Part shown: positions 15,568 through 23,296 of the stretch, piece by piece
Layout: every line of letters begins with the position of its first letter
How positions within the stretch are numbered: the stretch's first letter is position 1
Assembly: GCF_021401085.1 (NCBI RefSeq)
Contig: NZ_JACBFP010000006.1
Coordinates: 62,001 to 126,000, forward strand
DNA: 64,000 nt
Origin: Chryseobacterium sp. R2A-55
GTDB lineage: Bacteria; Bacteroidota; Bacteroidia; Flavobacteriales; Weeksellaceae
Direction of reading: 5' to 3'
The notes under the pieces: model-generated
What the model was told of the DNA's origin: nothing
Seen by the model: the letters and a program-made list of their open reading frames with translations, nothing else
Databases searched by the model: none
Position numbers and translations under genes: made by a program

Positions 15568-15819
15568 TTATTTTGCGAATTTCTTGTACTTGTTCATGAA
15601 TTTGTCAACTCTACCTGCAGTATCCACCAATTTCACTTTTCCGGTGTAGAAAGGGTGAGAAGTTGAAGAGATCTCCATTTTGATCAATGGGTAAGTAGCT
15701 CCTTCAAATTCAATGGTATCTTTGGTTTCTGCAGTAGATTTGCAAAGAAACATCTCGTCGTTACTCATGTCTTTGAACACGACCAATCTATAATTTTCTG
15801 GGTGAATTCCGTTTTTCAT
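15568..15819 (-). CDS. rpmE2: 50S ribosomal protein L31, type B
   Basis: 83 residues, starting [22 protein letters not shown] and ending FMNKYKKF, typical of type B L31. The zinc-ribbon CxxC pairs of type A are missing (a single Cys in FLCKS), so this is the zinc-independent form. The gene has its own near-ideal promoter upstream and its own terminator. In other bacteria type B L31 is often under zinc control; no such site was identified here. Confidence 0.96.
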   Translation of the reverse strand: MKNGIHPENYRLVVFKDMSNDEMFLCKSTAETKDTIEFEGATYPLIKMEISSTSHPFYTGKVKLVDTAGRVDKFMNKYKKFAK

Positions 15820-15898
15820 AATAAATTCTTTTTAAATTTTTTATACAAAATTCGCTTTGAAAGTAGTAATGGATTTTTCTCTGCTGAATTTTAGGTTG

Positions 15899-15929
15899 CA
15901 AAAGTACAATTAATTTTTCAATCCGCAAA
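15899..15929 (-). promoter_or_regulatory. Bacteroidota-type promoter of rpmE2
   Basis: On the minus strand TTTG (15926-15929), exactly 19 bases, then TACTTTTG (15899-15906): a full match to the -33/-7 pattern, about 80 bases upstream of the ATG. Confidence 0.7.
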
Positions 15930-16003
15930 TACTCAAATACATAATTTTAAAATTTTCCCGTTCCATAATTTTAGTTAAATTTGAAATCTCTATATCTATT
16001 CCG

Positions 16004-17389
16004 ATGAAAAATTTCAAACTCCTACTTGGTGTTTCTTTTTGGTTTCTTTTGACCGCTATTGCGTGTAACCGTGACGAGATCAGTTTTGATGCACCGTCAC
16101 AGCTGTTGCGCTTCTCTACGGACACCGTTTTTTGCGATACGGTTTACAACCAGGTCCGCTCCGAGACTTATGCCGTGAAAATTTACAATGATGAAGACAA
16201 AGACATAATGATTCCAAAAATATCGCTCGAAAGCGGCGCAGCGTCTCTTTACCGGATCAATGTGGACGGAAAAGCGGGGACAGAATTCGCGAATGTGGCA
16301 TTGAGGAAAAAAGACTCCCTTTATATTTTTGTGGAAATTGCACCGGTGGCGAATGCTCCCGAAGCAATTGCTGAAGACCGCGTGATCTTTCAGTCTCCGG
16401 CGGGAACACAGCATGTGACGCTGTTCTCCGTGGTTCAGGATGCTGAGTTTTTCATCAAAACCGAAACCAATCCCAATATTTTGACCGAAAATACGACCTG
16501 GTCCAATGATAAAGCCAAAATTATCTTTGGCGACCTGAGTTTGGCTGAAGGAAAAACCTTGAACATACAGCCGGGAACAAAAGTGTATTTCCATAAAAAC
16601 AGCGGTTTGAAAATCCTGAAAAATTCAGTTTTGAATGTGAACGGCAATTTAGGGAACGAAGTGACTTTCCGGGGCGACCGGAACGATACCCGCTATGATA
16701 CCATCCCCAAGAACTGGAACGGGATTTCATTTGAACCCAACTCCTCTTTAACCATGAATTATGCCAAAGTTTTCGGCGGTACACGTGGTCTGGAAATGAC
16801 TCAAACCAATGCAACGATTGACAACACGATGATCCACACCCATCAGGAATATGGTATCTACGCAGTAAATTCCACCGTGGTGGCCAGAAACCTGGTGATG
16901 AACAATTGCGGTGAAGCAGATTTTGGAATATTTAAAGGCGGAAATATCAAGATCCTCCATTCTACGCTCGCTAATTACTGGTCGATGGACGGCTCGCTTC
17001 CGGGACTTGGAATTTATGCGGCCAATGCCTACCAAAACGGCACCAACACAGAACAGGGAGCTTTGACTTTAACCATTGGAAATTCCATTATTTACGGTGA
17101 AAAAGAGAATTCCATCCAGTTCAAACCAACTCAGGGACAGCCTTTTACCTATACTTTCCAAAACTGCCTCGTGAAACAGGGAACAAATCCCGGCTATAAT
17201 CTGGATGCGAATTCCATCAAAAACCAGGATCCAAAATTCCAGAATTACTTCACACATAAGATGAACTTGCGGGTAAAAGCCGATTCGCCGGCGAAAGGAA
17301 AAGGAAATAACGCAGTGGCAGCGTCTGTTCCGGCAGACATTGTGGGGGTTTCACGATTGGTTTCACCTACGATTGGAGCTTATCAGTGA
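16004..17389 (+). CDS. beta-helix lipoprotein
   Basis: 461 residues. Lipobox Cys at residue 21 (LTAIACNRD). The N-terminal domain (about 25-150) is beta-rich. From about residue 160 onwards repeated short strands (WNGISFEPNSSLTMNYAKVFGG, then NATIDNTMIHTHQEYGIYAVNSTVV in sequence) have the spacing of right-handed parallel beta-helix repeats as in polysaccharide-binding proteins and lyases. No catalytic residues could be assigned, so it may be a structural or carbohydrate-binding surface protein. A -7-like TAAATTTG stands at 15976-15983. Confidence 0.8.
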   Translation: MKNFKLLLGVSFWFLLTAIACNRDEISFDAPSQLLRFSTDTVFCDTVYNQVRSETYAVKIYNDEDKDIMIPKISLESGAASLYRINVDGKAGTEFANVALRKKDSLYIFVEIAPVANAPEAIAEDRVIFQSPAGTQHVTLFSVVQDAEFFIKTETNPNILTENTTWSNDKAKIIFGDLSLAEGKTLNIQPGTKVYFHKNSGLKILKNSVLNVNGNLGNEVTFRGDRNDTRYDTIPKNWNGISFEPNSSLTMNYAKVFGGTRGLEMTQTNATIDNTMIHTHQEYGIYAVNSTVVARNLVMNNCGEADFGIFKGGNIKILHSTLANYWSMDGSLPGLGIYAANAYQNGTNTEQGALTLTIGNSIIYGEKENSIQFKPTQGQPFTYTFQNCLVKQGTNPGYNLDANSIKNQDPKFQNYFTHKMNLRVKADSPAKGKGNNAVAASVPADIVGVSRLVSPTIGAYQ

Positions 17390-17428
17390 AAAGAATAATG
17401 AGTAATCAATCATTGTAAGCCGGAAAAA

Positions 17429-18250
17429 ATGAAAAACTTATCATATTGTTTACTGCTGATTTTCCTGATATCGGGTGGAAATGGTTTTGCTCAAAAAAAA
17501 GATCCTGTTCCACCTCATGAATCCTTTCCTGTTTTTTCTAAAAATGTGGCGGAAAAAAGAACCATCAATGTGTGGACACCGCCAGAATATGCGCAAAGCA
17601 AAGATTCTCTCGCTGTACTGTATATGCCGGATGGCGGAATCCAGGAAGATTTCCCACACCTTGCAAATACCGTTGCGGAACTCATCAAGTCGAAAAAAAT
17701 TTCGCCCCTCATTTTAGTAGGTATTGAAAATACGCAGCGAAGACGGGATTTAACCGGTTATACAGCAGTGGAATCAGATAAAAAAACAGCACCGGTTGTG
17801 GGAGGTTCAGAAAAATTTCTGGCATTTATCAAGGACGAATTGATTCCGCACATCAACAAACATTACCGGACCACAAAGCAGAAAGCGATTATCGGTGAAT
17901 CTGCTGCCGGACTTTTCGTGGTGGAAACTTTTCTCACCAGACCAGATATTTTCGACGACTATATCGCGATCGATCCTTCCTTGTGGTGGAACAACCAATT
18001 TCTGGTGAAAAATGCAAAGGAACTTTTGATAAAACTTCCGGAAACCGAGCGAAAATTTTGGTTTGCCGGTTCCGGCACCACAGATATCTTGCCCTATACT
18101 GAGGAACTCGCCGATATCCTGAAATCAGAAAATCTGCCGAACTTAAAATGGAATTATTCCCCCGAGAAAAATGAAAAACACAACACCATTTTCCGGGCAA
18201 CGAAGGAAAAAGCGTTGATTTGGACTTTTGCCTTAAATAATGCGCAATGA
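17429..18250 (+). CDS. exported alpha/beta-hydrolase, esterase family (PF00756-like)
   Basis: 273 residues. Signal peptide of about 21 residues (MKNLSYCLLLIFLISGGNGFA). The fold pattern is that of the Fes/IroE/esterase D group: INVWTPPEYAQSKDSLAVLYMPDGG, the nucleophile elbow GESAAG with the catalytic Ser, then IAIDPSLWWNN, and a late His (EKNEKHNTIF). Such enzymes hydrolyse siderophore esters, feruloyl esters or similar; the substrate is not clear. Its stop overlaps the MazG-like gene start (ATGA). Confidence 0.85.
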   Translation: MKNLSYCLLLIFLISGGNGFAQKKDPVPPHESFPVFSKNVAEKRTINVWTPPEYAQSKDSLAVLYMPDGGIQEDFPHLANTVAELIKSKKISPLILVGIENTQRRRDLTGYTAVESDKKTAPVVGGSEKFLAFIKDELIPHINKHYRTTKQKAIIGESAAGLFVVETFLTRPDIFDDYIAIDPSLWWNNQFLVKNAKELLIKLPETERKFWFAGSGTTDILPYTEELADILKSENLPNLKWNYSPEKNEKHNTIFRATKEKALIWTFALNNAQ

Positions 18251-18579
18251 ATCATGAAATAAACAATTTGCAGAAAGAAGTGGATGATTGGATCAAAACC
18301 GTCGGAGTCCGCTATTTCAATGAACTGACCAATATGGCGATGCTGACCGAAGAAGTGGGAGAAGTCGCTAGAATTATTGCCAGAAGATATGGCGAACAAA
18401 GCGAAAAAGAATCCGATAAGTCGAAAGATTTAGGTGAAGAATTAGCTGATGTACTTTTTGTAACTTTATGTTTAGCCAACCAAACCGGAACCGATCTGCA
18501 GGCAGCTTTCGATAAAAAAATGAAGAAGAAAACGGAGCGGGATTCTGAACGGCATCAGAATAATGAAAAATTAAAATAG
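18247..18579 (+). CDS. MazG-like nucleotide pyrophosphohydrolase
   Basis: 110 residues, all-alpha. It carries the MazG/dUTPase-type metal motif: TEEVGEVARII in the first helix pair and DLGEELADVLF later, i.e. the ExxE...ExxD set that binds magnesium. Such proteins remove non-canonical or alarmone nucleotides by hydrolysing NTPs to NMPs. Overlaps the esterase gene by four bases and precedes aroA by 35 bases. Confidence 0.88.
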   Translation: MNHEINNLQKEVDDWIKTVGVRYFNELTNMAMLTEEVGEVARIIARRYGEQSEKESDKSKDLGEELADVLFVTLCLANQTGTDLQAAFDKKMKKKTERDSERHQNNEKLK

Positions 18580-18614
18580 CTGCACACCATAAATAAGATT
18601 AAAATATTTTCCAT

Positions 18615-19838
18615 TTGAAGCTAAAAAAATCCACTTTAAAACCCAACGAAACCATCCAGATCAACGGTTCGAAGAGCATTTCGAACCGGCTTTTGATTTT
18701 GGAGCAACTCTTCGGAAACCTGCTGATTGAAAACCTGTCGGATTCCGAGGACACTTTCGTGATGCGGAAAGCGCTGGAAAGCGATTCTGAAATCATCAAC
18801 ATCCATCATGCGGGAACAGCAATGCGTTTCCTGACTTCCTACTTCGCAATCCAGGAAGGGAAAACAATTATTTTAACGGGTTCCGAACGGATGAAACAGC
18901 GACCGATAAAACCTTTGGTCGATGCATTGAAAACATTGGGGGCAGAGATTACCTATGTGGAAAAAGAAGGATTTCCACCTTTAAAAATTGTTGGAAAAAA
19001 ACTCGAAAAAAACTCATTGACGATTCCGGCAAATATTTCAAGCCAGTTTATCTCTTCGCTCATGCTCATCGGCGGAAAGCTGGAACATGGTCTGGAAATA
19101 AATCTGCTGGGCGAAATCACTTCGCGGCCCTACCTGGAAATGACGCTGAAAATCCTGAGAAACGCAGGGATTTCAAACAGCTGGGAAGGAAACCTCATCA
19201 AAATATTTCCCGACGTACAAACCGAAAAAAGCTCTCAGCTGATCAAATTTGCGGTAGAAAGCGACTGGAGTTCCGCTTCCTATTTTTACTCTTTAGCCGC
19301 CATTGGTCGCGAAGCCATAAATCTGAAAACTTTCCGGCAATATTCTTTGCAGGGCGATTCCATTTTGAAGGAAATTTATTGGAAATTCTTCGGCCTAGAT
19401 ACCATTTCGGAGGCGATCGAAAACAAAATCTCACTTTTGCCCGATCATTTTTTCCGTTTCCCCGAAAAGGTTTCCCTGAATATGAATGATTGCCCGGATT
19501 TGGCGCAAACTGTTTGTGTAACTGCAACGGCATTGAAAATTCCATTTGAAATTACCGGTTTGAAAACCTTGAAATTAAAAGAAACCGACCGGCTTTCAGC
19601 CTTGAAAAACGAGCTCTTCAAAATTGGATGCATCTGCGAAATCACAGAAGATACTATCCGTTCAATAAAATTCTTCAAGCCCAATGACCACATTTCGATC
19701 AAGACTTATGATGATCACAGAATGGCCATGAGCTTTGCTCCTTTTTGTCTGATCGAGGAACTGAATATCGAAAATGAGGAGGTGGTCAAAAAATCATACC
19801 CGGAATTTTGGAATGACTTGCAGAAAGTACTGTATTAA
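18615..19838 (+). CDS. aroA: 3-phosphoshikimate 1-carboxyvinyltransferase (EPSP synthase)
   Basis: 407 residues, starting at TTG; no in-frame ATG lies near the N-terminus. It joins PEP to shikimate-3-phosphate in the shikimate pathway. The signatures are present: NGSKSISNRLLILEQL at the N-terminus, HHAGTAMRFLTSYFA, KETDRLSALKNEL, and DDHRMAMSFAP near the C-terminus. The length is slightly below the usual 420-430, as is common for this family in Flavobacteriia. Located after a MazG-like gene; aroQ of the same pathway is at 50054-50464. Confidence 0.95.
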   Translation: MKLKKSTLKPNETIQINGSKSISNRLLILEQLFGNLLIENLSDSEDTFVMRKALESDSEIINIHHAGTAMRFLTSYFAIQEGKTIILTGSERMKQRPIKPLVDALKTLGAEITYVEKEGFPPLKIVGKKLEKNSLTIPANISSQFISSLMLIGGKLEHGLEINLLGEITSRPYLEMTLKILRNAGISNSWEGNLIKIFPDVQTEKSSQLIKFAVESDWSSASYFYSLAAIGREAINLKTFRQYSLQGDSILKEIYWKFFGLDTISEAIENKISLLPDHFFRFPEKVSLNMNDCPDLAQTVCVTATALKIPFEITGLKTLKLKETDRLSALKNELFKIGCICEITEDTIRSIKFFKPNDHISIKTYDDHRMAMSFAPFCLIEELNIENEEVVKKSYPEFWNDLQKVLY

Positions 19839-19882
19839 ATCTTTAGCTTTGCTTCCAAATGCAAATTTCAATTAAATAGAAA

Positions 19883-20674
19883 ATGACCGTAATCATCACT
19901 GGATCATCAACCGGAATCGGTTTTGCACTGGCTGAATTCTTCGGAAAAAAAGGACACCGGGTTTTCGGATTGAGCAGAAAAAATGCAGATTCCAAATTTT
20001 TCACCACAATTCCGACCGACATTACCGATCGTTTCCAAGTTCAAAACGCCGTTTCGGAAATTTTAAAAACCGAAAAAAGAATCGATCTGCTGATCAACAA
20101 TGCCGGAATGGGAATGGTGGGTTCAGTGGAAGATTCCTCGCAGGAGGAAATCTTAAGCTTATTTAACCTGAATGTAGTGGGTGCTGTGCAAATGATGAGC
20201 GCCGTTTTACCGATGATGCGCGAACAAAGATCCGGAAGAATCATCAATATTTCAAGTATCGGTTCAGAGATGGGACTTCCTTTCCGCGGCTTTTATTCAG
20301 CATCGAAATCGGCCTTGGACAAAGTCACGGAAGCGATACGGTATGAAGTTTCACCCTGGAATATTGAGGTTTGCGCGCTTCATTTGGGCGACATCAGAAC
20401 CAATATCGCAGAAAACCGAGTGCAGACCGCCGTTTCGCAGCCTTATCAGAGAATATTCGAAAAAATACACCAGGTCATGAACTCCCATGTTGACCAAGGC
20501 ACGGAACCCTCGGAAGTTGCGGCCTACATTGAAAAACTTTTAGCTAAAAAATCGTGGAAAGCCCACTATTACTTTGGGAAATTCGGACAGAAAATCGGAG
20601 TTCCGTTAAAATGGATCTTGCCTCAGAATTTGTATGAGCATTTAATGAGAAAGTACAGTAAGTTAGATGAGTAG
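19883..20674 (+). CDS. SDR family NAD(P)-dependent oxidoreductase
   Basis: 263 residues. Classical short-chain dehydrogenase: cofactor motif TGSSTGIGFALAE, the NNAG element (LLINNAGMGMVG), catalytic Ser in INISSIGSEMG and the YxxxK dyad in YSASKSALDKV. Substrate cannot be told. It follows aroA by 44 bases on the same strand. Confidence 0.9.
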   Translation: MTVIITGSSTGIGFALAEFFGKKGHRVFGLSRKNADSKFFTTIPTDITDRFQVQNAVSEILKTEKRIDLLINNAGMGMVGSVEDSSQEEILSLFNLNVVGAVQMMSAVLPMMREQRSGRIINISSIGSEMGLPFRGFYSASKSALDKVTEAIRYEVSPWNIEVCALHLGDIRTNIAENRVQTAVSQPYQRIFEKIHQVMNSHVDQGTEPSEVAAYIEKLLAKKSWKAHYYFGKFGQKIGVPLKWILPQNLYEHLMRKYSKLDE

Positions 20675-20759
20675 ATGTCTAAATTTTAACATTTTATCAA
20701 AAATATTATTGAAGCAGGAAACACAAAAAAACCTACATTTGTAGAAATAGAATATCATT

Positions 20760-21437
20760 ATGAAAATCATCACCTGTTCCGTTCTTTTATTCATCGGAAG
20801 CCATTTTTTCCAGGCGCAACAGATCACATTGGGAGACCTTGCCAGACAAGCCCGGTTCAGTAAGGTTATTGACGAAGTGAACAACGGAAAAACCAAGATC
20901 AAGTACTCTGATATCAGTGGAATTCCCTATTATACGCCAGGTTTTGTGAATGCAAGAGTCGGTGACACTTCCAGCTTTGTCCCCATTCGTTACAATTCGT
21001 TTTTGGATACGATTGAAATCATGGACAAAAATGAAGTTTACGAAATTCCAAGGGAAGAATCCTATCCTAAATTCACCTTTGACAAATCTAATCTGAAACT
21101 CGTTCTGGTAAACACATACGACGAATTTGCAGGTTATTTCTTTGAAATCGCAGGCGGAAAAAACCGCATCCTCAAGAAAATACAGACCAAATACTACGAT
21201 GCAGTTCCTGCTCCGAACAGTCTGATTTCTGCAATTCCTGCAAGGTTTGAAACCCAGAAACCGATTTATTTTCTAAAGACCGATGATGAATTCATCAGAT
21301 TACCGAAAAACGCAAAAGACCTTCCGGCACTGCTTCCTGCAAGAAAAGCAGAACTGGAATCTTTCATCAAATCCAATAAAATAAAAATTAATGACGAAGC
21401 GGATCTGATCAAACTGGCCGCTTTTCTGAACAGTTAA
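20760..21437 (+). CDS. exported protein of unknown function
   Basis: 225 residues. Signal peptide about 1-20 (MKIITCSVLLFIGSHFFQAQ), no lipobox Cys, so periplasmic or outer-membrane-associated. The mature part is mixed with several Tyr/Phe-rich strands; nothing matches a family I know. A -7-like TACATTTG lies at 20734-20741. A strong hairpin follows the gene. Confidence 0.75.
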   Translation: MKIITCSVLLFIGSHFFQAQQITLGDLARQARFSKVIDEVNNGKTKIKYSDISGIPYYTPGFVNARVGDTSSFVPIRYNSFLDTIEIMDKNEVYEIPREESYPKFTFDKSNLKLVLVNTYDEFAGYFFEIAGGKNRILKKIQTKYYDAVPAPNSLISAIPARFETQKPIYFLKTDDEFIRLPKNAKDLPALLPARKAELESFIKSNKIKINDEADLIKLAAFLNS

Positions 21438-21462
21438 AAATCTGATTTCAATTAAATAAATC

Positions 21463-21490
21463 CTCCCCATCCTGATGACCGGATGGGGAG
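21463..21490 (+). terminator. hairpin terminator after the exported-protein gene
   Basis: CTCCCCATCC and GGATGGGGAG form a perfect 10-bp GC-rich stem with an 8-base loop. The T-run after it is short (TTACTTTT), so it is a terminator of moderate quality; it may also act for the opposing gene at 21561. Confidence 0.65.
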
Positions 21491-21560
21491 TTACTTTTGC
21501 AATGGAGCACCCGAAAAAACCATTTAAAAACAAATGCTTCTTTGGGTTCACCTTACTATT

Positions 21561-22039
21561 TTAATTGACGTAAATCCATTCTGAATTTTCAGATACCTCA
21601 TTGGAACAGGCTTTACCATATACCGGAAAATGAAGCAATATCCGATATTTTAATTCTTTACTGTTTTCAAAAAAACCCCCGAAAAGCATCATGTCTAAAT
21701 CAGATTTCAAATTCAATATAAAAGATGTTGATTTCCCACTTTTCAGTTTTTGAGTTTTTTCCCGATTTGCAAAGCAGTCAATGTCTTTTTTTTGGGATTT
21801 CCAATGCTCATACTGTCCTTTTTCATTGTTCCATAATTCAACCTTAGCGATGTATAAGTTACAGAAGGAAAAACTTTCCGGTAAGATCAAAACCTCAGCG
21901 GCGGTGTTCTTAATGCGGGCAATGACTTTGCCGGTTTCGAAAATATTTCCTGTATCATAAGTTATGGAGAAGGCACATCTGGGCGAACTCTGCGCGAGTA
22001 TCATTTGGGAAAACAAAAGAAAAACAATTGTTTTTTCAT
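21561..22039 (-). pseudogene. exported protein gene with apparent 1-nt frameshift at its start
   Basis: The frame ending at 21561 codes a beta-rich protein of about 150 residues of unknown function (SPRCAFSITYDTGNIFETGKVIARIKN and so on, in part). It lacks a usable start in its own frame: upstream it runs into metF. However ATG at 22039-22037, 17 bases after the metF stop, followed by a run of six A, would read MKKTIVFLLFSQMILAQ (a perfect signal peptide) if the run had seven A. So one A seems to be missing at 22031-22036. This is either a real inactivation, slippage-dependent expression, or a sequencing error. The position suggests it is the last gene of the met operon. Confidence 0.65.
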
Positions 22040-22056
22040 GTAGTACAGCTAAAGAA

Positions 22057-23013
22057 TTAAAATATTTCCTCCGCCACTTTTCTGATATTGTCGCTCTTCC
22101 CCATCGAATAAAAATGCAGTACCGGAACACCGAACTCCAAAAGTTCCCGGCATTGATTGATCGCCCACTCCACACCGATCTGTTTCACTGCGGTATTATC
22201 TTTTGCCTTCGCGATTTCTCCGACCAATTCTTCCGGCAAATCTATTTTGAAAGTTTTCGGCAACATAGAGAGATGACCTTTGGTGGCAATCGGTTTGATT
22301 CCCGGAATAATCGGAACATCAATTCCGATTTTTCTGGCTTCTTTCACAAACTCAAAATATTTCCGGTTGTCAAAAAACATCTGCGTCACCACATAATCTG
22401 CTCCTGCTGCCACTTTTTCCTTCAAACGCTGCAAATCATATTTCATAGACGGTGCTTCGATGTGTTTTTCAGGATAACCGGCGACACCGATGCAGAATTT
22501 GTTCTCCTGATTGCATCTTTTTTCGTCGGTCAAATATTTTCCCCGCCCGATATCGTTGATGTGTTCCACCAAATGAATCGCAAATTCGTGACCGCCTTCC
22601 GTTGGGACATAGTGGTTCTGACCTTTCATCGCATCGCCGCGGAGCGCCATGATATTGTCGATTCCCAGATAGAGACAATCCACCAGAAGATACTCCGTTT
22701 CTTCTTTGGTAAATCCGCCGCAAAGCACATGCGGAACGGTATCTACATCATATTTATGCTGAATCGACGCACAGATTCCCAAAGTTCCTGGCCGCATTCT
22801 GGTGATTTTCCTTTCCATCAATCCGTTTCCTTTTTCGATGTACACGTATTCTTCCCTGGAAGTAGTCACATCAATAAATGGCGGTTTGAATTCCATCAGA
22901 GGATCAATGTTTTTGTATAAATCCTCGATTCCGGTTCCTTTCGTGGGTGGAATTACCTCGATGGAAAAAAGTGTTTTGCCATTGGCATTTTTCAGGTGGT
23001 CAATAATTTTCAT
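22057..23013 (-). CDS. metF: methylenetetrahydrofolate reductase
   Basis: 318 residues. FAD-dependent reduction of 5,10-methylene-THF to 5-methyl-THF, the methyl donor for MetH. The family sequence is complete: LFSIEVIPPTKG at the N-terminus (with the catalytic Glu), DNIMALRGDAMKG, YVVTQMFFDN and PIIPGIKPI. It is downstream of metH in the same orientation, so the whole 5-methyl-THF/methionine step is in one transcription direction behind the SAM riboswitch. The length fits the bacterial, catalytic-domain-only form. Confidence 0.96.
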   Translation of the reverse strand: MKIIDHLKNANGKTLFSIEVIPPTKGTGIEDLYKNIDPLMEFKPPFIDVTTSREEYVYIEKGNGLMERKITRMRPGTLGICASIQHKYDVDTVPHVLCGGFTKEETEYLLVDCLYLGIDNIMALRGDAMKGQNHYVPTEGGHEFAIHLVEHINDIGRGKYLTDEKRCNQENKFCIGVAGYPEKHIEAPSMKYDLQRLKEKVAAGADYVVTQMFFDNRKYFEFVKEARKIGIDVPIIPGIKPIATKGHLSMLPKTFKIDLPEELVGEIAKAKDNTAVKQIGVEWAINQCRELLEFGVPVLHFYSMGKSDNIRKVAEEIF

Positions 23014-23296
23014 ATTTCATTTCGAGCAGAGCAATTCTCCAACTCCGTTTTTTTGTTATTGCCAGCAAAGTGAAGCTAACTTTGCAAACAACTTCGTTTA
23101 ATTTTACTTTAAAATGGGTGCGTCTCTCTCCAATGCACATCCTGTAACCCGGTTCGCTACGTCCGCTGCAAGTCCTCTCGACAAAGCTTTTTCCAACGTA
23201 TGTTCCCGGATTTTCTCTTTCATCGTTCAGGCGGGGATTCACTGCGGTACATTCGCGATGCTGCCGTTCAGCGGTTTTCTTTGAATTTTGCTTTTA
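23014..23296. other. 283-base spacer inside the met operon, possible dispersed repeat
   Basis: No convincing gene. An open frame of 80 codons on the minus strand (23242-23000) has odd composition (Arg-, Cys- and Glu-rich; FVERTCSGRSEPGYRMC) and overlaps the metF start, so I do not call it. The sequence is GC-richer than typical spacers here and looks like the kind of intergenic repeat that recurs in Chryseobacterium-type genomes, but this is from memory and must be checked against the rest of the genome. Confidence 0.35.

Noticed and set aside
21964-22920. 318-codon plus-strand frame opposite metF
   Set aside because: Long but a shadow of metF, which shows full family conservation on the other strand.
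23000-23242. 80-codon minus-strand frame between metF and metH
   Set aside because: Overlaps the metF start, has atypical composition and no signal or motif; more likely part of a non-coding repeat.
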